Origin: Vibrio superstes
GTDB lineage: Bacteria > Pseudomonadota > Gammaproteobacteria > Enterobacterales > Vibrionaceae
Assembly: GCF_003569005.1 (NCBI RefSeq)
Contig: NZ_BCUR01000004.1
Coordinates: forward strand, 484,718 to 548,717
Length of the DNA: 64,000 nucleotides
Reading direction: 5' to 3'
The notes under the pieces were generated by a model that worked only from the letters and a program-made list of their open reading frames with translations, ran no database searches and was not told the DNA's origin. A program made the translations under genes and the position numbers. Below, piece by piece: positions 56,794 through 64,000 of the stretch (position 1 is the stretch's first letter; every line of letters starts with the position of its first letter).

Positions 56794-56795
56794 AT

Positions 56796-57770
56796 ATGGC
56801 CCAGCAGATAGAATTAAAAAGTACCGTAAAAGAGAGCCAACTAGGCCAACGCCTAGATCAGGCCATTGCAGAATTGTTCGACGATTTTTCTCGTTCGCGC
56901 ATGAAAGAATGGCTGCTTGCTGGAAAAGTCAGCGTTGATGGCGTTGTCGTGACCAAAGCTCGCATAAAGGTAATGGGCGGTGAAGAGATCACTGTTCAAG
57001 CCGAGATCGAAGATGAAGAACGTTGGGAAGCGCAAGATATCCCTCTAGATATCGTCTACGAAGACGACGATTTGTTGGTTATCAACAAGCCTCGTGGCTT
57101 TGTTGTTCACCCTGGAGCGGGTACCCCTGATAGCACAGTGCTTAACGCCTTGTTGTTCCATTATCCACAAATCGCCGAAGTACCGCGTGCAGGTATTGTG
57201 CACCGTCTTGATAAAGACACTACCGGTTTGATGGTTGTGGCGAAGAATGTTCCGACGCAGACTCGTCTTGTACGTGCTTTGCAAAAGCGCCGTATTACTC
57301 GTGAATACGAAGCGATTGCCATTGGTAAAATGACAGCAGGTGGCATGGTAGAAAAACCCATTGGTCGTCACTCTACCAAGCGTACCTTGATGGCAGTAAA
57401 CGAATTAGGTAAGCCGGCAGTAACGCACTATCGAGTTGCGGAGCATTTCCGTGAACATACTCGTATTAGACTTCGTCTAGAGACTGGTCGTACCCACCAG
57501 ATTCGCGTACACATGTCTTATTTGCAACACCCTCTACTTGGGGACATTGCATACGGCGGCCGTGCGCGCATCCCTAAAGGGGCTTCAGAAGAGCTAACTG
57601 CGATGATTCGTGGTTTTGATCGTCAAGCCCTGCATGCGGTTATGCTGAAGTTCGACCACCCATCAAGCGGTGAAGAGATGCAGTTTCATGCACCTGTGCC
57701 TGATGACATGGTCGAAATGGCAGAAGCTCTGCGTCAAGATATGCGTCTGAACCACGAAGACGAATATTAA
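56796..57770 (+). CDS. rluD: Ribosomal large subunit pseudouridine synthase D
   Basis: 324-aa enzyme making pseudouridines 1911, 1915 and 1917 in helix 69 of 23S rRNA. N-terminal S4 domain (GQRLDQAIAELFDDFSRSRMKEWL). RluA-type catalytic core: VVHPGAGTPDSTVLNALLFHY, GIVHRLDKDTTGLMVVAKN (catalytic Asp in HRLDKDT), RLRLETGRTHQIRVHMSYLQHPLLGD. Full length (E. coli 326 aa). Stop overlaps the pgeF start by one base (TAATG): translational coupling. Confidence 0.97.
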   Translation: MAQQIELKSTVKESQLGQRLDQAIAELFDDFSRSRMKEWLLAGKVSVDGVVVTKARIKVMGGEEITVQAEIEDEERWEAQDIPLDIVYEDDDLLVINKPRGFVVHPGAGTPDSTVLNALLFHYPQIAEVPRAGIVHRLDKDTTGLMVVAKNVPTQTRLVRALQKRRITREYEAIAIGKMTAGGMVEKPIGRHSTKRTLMAVNELGKPAVTHYRVAEHFREHTRIRLRLETGRTHQIRVHMSYLQHPLLGDIAYGGRARIPKGASEELTAMIRGFDRQALHAVMLKFDHPSSGEEMQFHAPVPDDMVEMAEALRQDMRLNHEDEY

Positions 57771-58492
57771 TGAGTTACTTGCATCCTAGTTGGGACGTTG
57801 TAGAACGCGTGAAATCCATTAGCTCTACTCGAGTTGGTGGCTTCTCATCAGACGATTTTGCGAGTCTTAATCTAGGGATGCATGTGAATGATGACCCTGT
57901 TATCGTTCAAAAAAATCGAGATCATCTTGCTCAGCTGAGCAAGATGCCCTTATCTCCTGTGTGGATGAATCAAACCCACTCTACCACTGTGGTCGAATTG
58001 ACCGAACCTACCTCTGAAACCATTGAAGCTGATGCCTTAGTGACGTCTGTACCAGGGATTGTATGCAGTGTAATGACCGCAGATTGCCTACCTGTTTTAT
58101 TCGCTAGCGTCGACGGCACGAAAGTGGCGAGTGCTCATGCTGGATGGCGCGGTTTAGTCGGTGGGATCTTAGAGAATACATTAAGCCATTTTACCTCTCC
58201 CGTTATTGCTTGGGTTGGTCCAGCCATTAGCTTGGATGCATTTGAAGTGGGAGATGAAGTAAGGCAGCAATTTGTTGATATAAACAATGACGATGCCATT
58301 GCTTTTCATCAGCACAAACCGGGCAAGTGGATGGCCGATCTTCCCTTACTCGCTAAGCTGAGACTGAAAAGAGCGGGTTGCGATGATGTGACCCTTTCAG
58401 GCTTATGCACATACTCTGACCCAGAGCGTTTCTTTTCTTACCGCAGACAAGCATCTACTGGACGCCAATCTAGCTTTATTTGGATTGAATAA
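57770..58492 (+). CDS. pgeF: Peptidoglycan editing factor PgeF (multi-copper polyphenol oxidase fold)
   Basis: 240-aa cytoplasmic YfiH/DUF152 protein that removes L-Ser-containing muropeptide precursors in E. coli; purine nucleoside hydrolase-like activity is also reported for the fold. Metal ligands: His in MNQTHSTTVVEL, Cys in TADCLPVLFAS, His in SAHAGWRGLVGGI. GLCTYSDPERFFSYRR ends the family core. Coupled to rluD by the TAATG overlap and followed by clpB, the same order as E. coli. Confidence 0.94.
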   Translation: MSYLHPSWDVVERVKSISSTRVGGFSSDDFASLNLGMHVNDDPVIVQKNRDHLAQLSKMPLSPVWMNQTHSTTVVELTEPTSETIEADALVTSVPGIVCSVMTADCLPVLFASVDGTKVASAHAGWRGLVGGILENTLSHFTSPVIAWVGPAISLDAFEVGDEVRQQFVDINNDDAIAFHQHKPGKWMADLPLLAKLRLKRAGCDDVTLSGLCTYSDPERFFSYRRQASTGRQSSFIWIE

Positions 58493-58513
58493 CCCTCCTT
58501 CTTATACCTAACA

Positions 58514-58542
58514 CTTGAAAATGTCTTTTGATGCAACCATGT
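58514..58542 (+). promoter_or_regulatory. Sigma-32-type promoter of clpB
   Basis: CTTGAAA (58514-58520) is a perfect heat-shock -35. After a 14-bp spacer, AACCATGT (58535-58542) matches the -10 CCCCATNT at its CCAT and T positions. The ATG is 40 bp downstream. Confidence 0.8.
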
Positions 58543-58581
58543 GATTATTAAATAATCATTTATTGCTCTCAGGAGGCCAAC

Positions 58582-61158
58582 ATGCGTTACGATCGTTTAA
58601 CCGGTAAATTTCAAGCCGCACTTTCTGATGCCCAGTCTTTGGCAGTAGGCCGAGATCATCAATATATCGAGCCATCACATCTACTTTTCTCTTTACTCAA
58701 TCAAGAGGGAGGGAGCGTAAGACCACTATTAACCTTAATACAGGTTGATATTGCGCAGCTGCGTGCTCAATTATCACAAAAGCTGGATAGCTTTCCAAAA
58801 GTCAGTGGCATGTCTGCTGATGTACAAGTCTCTTCATCACTGACCAAATTACTGAATTTGTGCGATAAGTTTGCGCAAAAACGCAACGATAGCTACATCT
58901 CATCCGAGTTATTCTTGCAAGCGGCGATTCATGACAACAGCCAGCTTGGGCCAATGCTCAAGTCTCAAGGTGTCACTGAAAAAAAGATCGTTGAAGCCAT
59001 CGAAAAGATCACTGGTGGTCAAAAGGTAGATGACCCTAATGCCGAAGAGCAGCGTCAAGCATTAGAGAAATACACCATTGACCTTACTGCTCGTGCAGAG
59101 CAGGGCAAACTCGACCCTGTTATTGGTCGAGATGATGAGATTCGTCGTACCATTCAAGTGTTGCAGCGCAGAACCAAAAACAACCCCGTACTGATTGGTG
59201 AACCGGGTGTAGGTAAAACCGCCATTGTCGAAGGGCTTGCTCAGCGCATCATCAATGATGAAGTCCCAGAAGGACTTAAAGGACGTCGCGTACTTGCTTT
59301 GGATATGGGCGCACTGATTGCCGGTGCCAAATATAGAGGTGAGTTTGAAGAGCGTTTAAAAGCAGTGCTTACTGAACTGGCTCAAGAAGAGGGGAATATC
59401 ATCCTCTTTATCGATGAAATGCATACCATGGTCGGTGCGGGTAAAGCCGATGGCGCCATGGATGCGGGTAATATGCTAAAACCAGCATTGGCTCGAGGTG
59501 AACTTCACTGCGTCGGAGCAACAACATTAGATGAACATCGCCAATATATAGAGAAAGACCCTGCGCTTGAACGTCGTTTTCAAAAAGTGCTGGTGGATGA
59601 GCCTAGTGTGGAAGATACCATCGCAATCCTACGTGGCTTAAAAGAGAAGTATGAGCTTCACCACCATGTTGATATTACTGACCCTGCTATTGTTGCAGCC
59701 GCGACCCTATCACATCGTTATGTCTCTGACCGCCAATTGCCAGACAAGGCCATTGACCTAATAGATGAGGCAGCCTCTTCTATTCGTATGCAGATCGACT
59801 CAAAGCCAGAGGCGATGGACAAGCTTGATCGTCGAATCATTCAATTGAAGATGGAGCAGCAGGCGTTAAATAAAGAAGATGATGATGCCAGTCGTAAGCG
59901 CATAATGCTGATCAATGAAGAGTTGTCTGACAAAGAACGCCAGTATGCTGAACTTGATGAGGTATGGATGGCTGAAAAGGCCTCACTATCGGGTACGCAA
60001 AATATCAAAGCTGAGCTAGAACAAGCGCGTTTAGATATTGAGTTTGCGCGCCGAGCTGGCGACCTCAATCGAATGTCTGAGCTGCAATATGGTCGTATCC
60101 CTGAATTAGAGAAGCAACTGCAACTTGCCTCTGAAGCTGAGCAGAAAGAGCTGACCTTACTTAAGAATAAAGTAGGGGATGCTGAAATCGCAGAAGTGCT
60201 CTCAAAACAAACCGGTATTCCTGTGGCGAAGATGCTTGAGGCTGAAAAGTCAAAGCTATTGCGTATGGAAGAAGAACTGCATGAAAACGTCATTGGGCAA
60301 AACGAGGCGGTAAACGCGGTTTCTGATGCAATTCGTCGCAGTCGTGCGGGGCTCTCTGATCCTAATAAACCCATTGGGTCATTCTTATTCCTCGGTCCAA
60401 CGGGGGTAGGCAAGACCGAATTGTGCAAGACACTAGCCAACTTTATGTTTGATAGCGAAGATGCCATGGTTCGCATTGATATGTCCGAATTCATGGAAAA
60501 ACACTCTGTTGCTAGATTAGTAGGCGCACCTCCTGGTTATGTAGGTTACGAAGAGGGTGGGTACCTTACCGAAGCGATAAGACGTAAGCCTTATTCGGTT
60601 ATTCTATTGGATGAAGTAGAGAAGGCGCATCCTGACGTATTCAATATACTTCTACAGGTGCTTGACGACGGACGACTTACTGATGGACAAGGTCGTACGG
60701 TCGATTTCCGTAATACTGTCTTGATCATGACCTCAAATTTAGGGTCTACGCAGATCCAAGAGGGATTTGGTGAGGCGTCCTATACGCAAATGAAAGAACG
60801 AGTAATGGAAGTGGTGAAAAGTCATTTCCGTCCAGAGTTTTTAAACCGCGTGGATGAAAGTGTCGTATTCCACCCTCTAGGTGAAAAACATATTCGCAAT
60901 ATTGCTTCTATTCAGCTTCAAGCGTTGATTGCGCGTTTAGAAGCGAAAGAGTACCTGCTGTCTATTACTGATGAAGCGTTGGATAAAATTGCTCATATTG
61001 GCTTTGATCCTGTTTATGGTGCGAGACCGCTTAAGCGTGCCATTCAGCAATACATTGAAAATCCTTTGGCAAAATCACTGTTGTCGGGGAAATTTGCTCC
61101 AGGAGAGCCAATAGAACTGGTTGTTGAAGGTGACAATATTGTAGCGAGACAAGGTTAA
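58582..61158 (+). CDS. clpB: ATP-dependent disaggregase ClpB
   Basis: 858-aa Hsp100 AAA+ hexamer that with DnaK rescues aggregated proteins. N-terminal Clp repeat domain (about 1-145), NBD1 with Walker [17 protein letters not shown] and Walker [15 protein letters not shown], a long coiled-coil middle domain (about 405-525, Glu/Arg/Leu-rich), NBD2 with [15 protein letters not shown] and [17 protein letters not shown], and the C-terminal [24 protein letters not shown] is the RBS. It has no ClpP-binding loop. Single ATG at 58582; an alternative internal start for the short ClpB form is plausible near residue 149. Confidence 0.98.
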   Translation: MRYDRLTGKFQAALSDAQSLAVGRDHQYIEPSHLLFSLLNQEGGSVRPLLTLIQVDIAQLRAQLSQKLDSFPKVSGMSADVQVSSSLTKLLNLCDKFAQKRNDSYISSELFLQAAIHDNSQLGPMLKSQGVTEKKIVEAIEKITGGQKVDDPNAEEQRQALEKYTIDLTARAEQGKLDPVIGRDDEIRRTIQVLQRRTKNNPVLIGEPGVGKTAIVEGLAQRIINDEVPEGLKGRRVLALDMGALIAGAKYRGEFEERLKAVLTELAQEEGNIILFIDEMHTMVGAGKADGAMDAGNMLKPALARGELHCVGATTLDEHRQYIEKDPALERRFQKVLVDEPSVEDTIAILRGLKEKYELHHHVDITDPAIVAAATLSHRYVSDRQLPDKAIDLIDEAASSIRMQIDSKPEAMDKLDRRIIQLKMEQQALNKEDDDASRKRIMLINEELSDKERQYAELDEVWMAEKASLSGTQNIKAELEQARLDIEFARRAGDLNRMSELQYGRIPELEKQLQLASEAEQKELTLLKNKVGDAEIAEVLSKQTGIPVAKMLEAEKSKLLRMEEELHENVIGQNEAVNAVSDAIRRSRAGLSDPNKPIGSFLFLGPTGVGKTELCKTLANFMFDSEDAMVRIDMSEFMEKHSVARLVGAPPGYVGYEEGGYLTEAIRRKPYSVILLDEVEKAHPDVFNILLQVLDDGRLTDGQGRTVDFRNTVLIMTSNLGSTQIQEGFGEASYTQMKERVMEVVKSHFRPEFLNRVDESVVFHPLGEKHIRNIASIQLQALIARLEAKEYLLSITDEALDKIAHIGFDPVYGARPLKRAIQQYIENPLAKSLLSGKFAPGEPIELVVEGDNIVARQG

Positions 61159-61266
61159 TCGACTAAATCGCTCGTTTATTTCACGGTAGAATTAGCGCGT
61201 AAACGTTTGCTTTGTTTGAAAAGTAAACGGTCGGTGCTTTTTGTTGAAAAAAGTCCTTTCTAGGGG

Positions 61267-61294
61267 TTGTCAGGGGGCGTTTTATTCTTATAAT
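61267..61294 (+). promoter_or_regulatory. rRNA operon promoter P1
   Basis: TTGTCA (61267-61272), 16-bp spacer, TATAAT (61289-61294), GC-rich discriminator GCGCCTCC. This is the same hexamer, spacer and discriminator design as E. coli rrn P1, the ppGpp- and growth-rate-controlled promoter. Confidence 0.88.
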
Positions 61295-61369
61295 GCGCCT
61301 CCGTTGTCACGATAAACATCGCAGACAACAAGCGGTTCTAAAAAGATGAAATGATTAATAAAAAAGTGG

Positions 61370-61397
61370 TTGACACTGATAATTATCTCATTAGAAT
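61370..61397 (+). promoter_or_regulatory. rRNA operon promoter P2
   Basis: TTGACA (61370-61375), 16-bp spacer, TAGAAT (61392-61397), about 100 bp after P1. Confidence 0.75.
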
Positions 61398-61434
61398 AGG
61401 CCGTCCGCTTGGAGAGGTAACCCTTGAAAAGCAA

Positions 61435-61446
61435 CGCTCTTTAACA
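61435..61446 (+). promoter_or_regulatory. boxA antitermination element (leader)
   Basis: CGCTCTTTAACA differs from the boxA consensus TGCTCTTTAACA at its first base. It binds NusB-S10 for rRNA antitermination. Confidence 0.8.
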
Positions 61447-61455
61447 ATTTAAACC

Positions 61456-61484
61456 TATCAATCTGTGTGGGCACTCGTTGATGA
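61456..61484 (+). other. Pre-16S processing stalk, 5' arm
   Basis: TATCAATCTGTGTGG followed by GCACTCGTTG pairs with 63234-63258 beyond the 16S gene (22 of 25 positions, the rest mostly G-U). This is the RNase III stem enclosing pre-16S RNA. Confidence 0.8.
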
Positions 61485-61664
61485 TAATCGAAAAGATTTA
61501 TCAATGAACTGAGTGACCAAAACGATGACTTTTAGTCATTGGCACAGTCAATTCATTATCGTTCTGTTGGAACGATAATAGCTTTAAAATTACTTCTTAC
61601 TTTCGAGTAAGGAACAGTTTTGAAGTCAGTATTCATTGAGCCGGTCGCAAGACCAAAAAAACTT

Positions 61665-63218
<1,554 letters not shown>

Positions 63219-63233
63219 TACGATGATTACTCA

Positions 63234-63258
63234 CGATGAGTGTCCACACAGATTGATA
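63234..63258 (+). other. Pre-16S processing stalk, 3' arm
   Basis: Complement of the 5' arm at 61456-61480; RNase III cuts this duplex to release pre-16S RNA. Confidence 0.8.
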
Positions 63259-63345
63259 CGGTTTAGAAAGTAAAGAGATTTTGAAACACCCCCCAAGGTG
63301 TTTCGACAGTTTATGTTTGCTCTTTGGAGTAAAGATAAATCTAGT

Positions 63346-63421
63346 GTCCCGTTCGTCTAGAGGCCTAGGACACCGCCCTTTCACGGCGGTAACAGGGGTT
63401 CGACTCCCCTACGGGATACCA
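63346..63421 (+). tRNA. tRNA-Glu (TTC)
   Basis: 76 nt with encoded CCA. Acceptor GTCCCGT pairs with ACGGGAT (first pair G-U). The anticodon stem CCGCC/GGCGG encloses loop CTTTCAC, anticodon TTC. T-loop GGTTCGACTCC. First of four tRNAs in the 16S-23S spacer. Confidence 0.98.
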
Positions 63422-63423
63422 TT

Positions 63424-63499
63424 GGGTCGTTAGCTCAGCTGGTAGAGCAGTTGACTTTTAATCAATTGGTCGCAGGTTCGAATCCTGCACGACCCACCA
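63424..63499 (+). tRNA. tRNA-Lys (TTT)
   Basis: 76 nt with encoded CCA. Acceptor GGGTCGT/ACGACCC. Anticodon loop CTTTTAA, anticodon TTT. Only two bases separate it from tRNA-Glu. Substrate of the LysS encoded at 26203. Confidence 0.98.
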
Positions 63500-63535
63500 T
63501 TTTCTCCCTTAAAAGGAGAAAATAGTTCCTAAGAT

Positions 63536-63611
63536 GGGGCTATAGCTCAGCTGGGAGAGCGCCTGCCTTGCACGCAGGAGGTCTGCGGTTCGATCCCGCA
63601 TAGCTCCACCA
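63536..63611 (+). tRNA. tRNA-Ala (TGC)
   Basis: 76 nt with encoded CCA. Acceptor GGGGCTA/TAGCTCC. Anticodon loop CTTGCAC, anticodon TGC. Followed by A-rich spacer. Confidence 0.98.
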
Positions 63612-63646
63612 TCTTAGAATGTTCATACCACTGAACAATAAAATGT

Positions 63647-63722
63647 GGGCGATTAGCTCAGTTGGGAGAGCACCTCCCTTACAAGGAGGGGGTCACTGGT
63701 TCGAGCCCGGTATCGCCCACCA
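63647..63722 (+). tRNA. tRNA-Val (TAC)
   Basis: 76 nt with encoded CCA. Acceptor GGGCGAT/ATCGCCC. Anticodon stem CTCCC/GGGAG, loop TTACAAG region, anticodon TAC. This is the isoacceptor modified by TrmN6 (encoded at 18392). Confidence 0.98.
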
Positions 63723-64000
63723 TTCTCTAACTATTTTTGGAAACTTATTCCAAACCAGAACAAGAAATTGATACTGGTTGGGATTTTTGTCGCCTAAGCG
63801 AAGTAACTGAAAGTAATTAGAAAATGTTTTTTTATTGCCTTTTGGCTAGAAAATCATGCTCTTTAACAATTTGGAAAGCTGACGAATAGTATTTGATTAA
63901 TACTATTCAAATTTAAAAGTTCTCAAATCCTAGTGTCTATTTATAGATGTTAGGTACCAACACACATTCAAGTGTTCTTGGGAATGTATCCTTGCCAGGA
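63723..64000 (+). other. 16S-23S spacer, 3' part (window edge)
   Basis: 278 bp without a gene. It includes a perfect second boxA (TGCTCTTTAACA at 63857-63868) and A/T-rich pre-23S sequence. The mature 23S start is not reached. Confidence 0.8.
63857..63868 (+). promoter_or_regulatory. boxA antitermination element (spacer)
   Basis: Perfect TGCTCTTTAACA ahead of 23S, the second NusB-S10 loading site of the operon. Confidence 0.85.

Larger units (their letters stand above)
61159..61664 (+). other. rRNA operon promoter and leader region
   Basis: 506 bp with no ORF. It holds promoter P1, promoter P2, boxA and the 5' arm of the 16S processing stalk, each listed separately. The A/T-rich stretch just upstream of P1 (GAAAAAAGTCC) could act as an UP element. 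No strong clpB terminator is visible between 61159 and 61260. Confidence 0.8.

Overview
This window is chromosomal DNA from a Vibrio-type gammaproteobacterium. The evidence is a Vibrionaceae-like 16S rRNA gene, a 16S-23S spacer with tRNA-Glu, -Lys, -Ala and -Val, and E. coli/Vibrio-like gene order: arcB/arcA, thrLABC, fldB/xerD-dsbC-recJ-prfB-lysS, queA/tgt-yajC-secDF, fkpB-ispH, aroF-tyrA, ettA/slt-trpR, and raiA/bamD/rluD-pgeF-clpB. Nearly every gene is a housekeeping or core metabolic gene. I found no phage, plasmid, CRISPR array, toxin-antitoxin or defence locus, and no obvious undescribed multi-gene system. The interesting material is in leaders, operators and intergenic structures.

Layout. 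1-5 kb: arcB (redox sensor kinase), a small lipoprotein, convergent arcA with a perfect FNR-type box upstream, and an unrecognised beta-barrel-like envelope protein. 5-10 kb: the threonine operon with leader peptide and attenuator. 10-13.2 kb: grcA (FNR-type box), nfo, a 29-codon small ORF, ung, a hemerythrin-like protein and DUF3545. 13.6-17 kb: amino acid symporter, yaaA, a GNAT acetyltransferase and a VOC protein. 17-21 kb: srmB, trmN6, and brnQ with a possible hydrophobic leader peptide. 20.8-27.7 kb: fldB, then xerD, dsbC, recJ, prfB (programmed +1 frameshift) and lysS. 27.7-30 kb: a CBS protein and a secreted GlyGly-CTERM serine protease. 30-37.3 kb: queuosine genes (queA, tgt), Sec translocase accessories (yajC, secD, secF), fkpB and ispH.

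37.3-45 kb holds a CstA-family transporter, a DUF2799 lipoprotein, peptidoglycan-recycling genes (anmK-murQ, nagZ), and the LytS/LytTR two-component pair btsS-btsR. Three 8-bp direct repeats at exact 20-bp steps lie upstream of the transporter and look like BtsR/LytTR sites, so sensor, regulator and probable target sit within 8 kb. 45.2-47.4 kb: aroF-tyrA behind a perfect TyrR box and a weaker one. A 262-bp MITE-like element with a TA duplication follows. 47.7-54.1 kb: ettA, slt, trpR, yjjX, pheA, and raiA with a strong CRP site. 54.4-61.2 kb: mltF, bamD, rluD, pgeF and clpB (sigma-32-type promoter). The window ends in an rRNA operon: P1 and P2 promoters, boxA, a 16S gene with its RNase III processing stalk, four tRNAs and a second boxA; 23S begins beyond the edge.

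Shared themes are redox control (arcBA, grcA, FNR sites), aromatic and aspartate-family amino acid synthesis with their regulators (thrL attenuator, TyrR boxes, trpR), peptidoglycan turnover (slt, mltF, nagZ, anmK, murQ) and envelope biogenesis (SecDF-YajC, BamD, DsbC). Start codons were chosen by ribosome binding site and family N-terminus; several genes use TTG or GTG.
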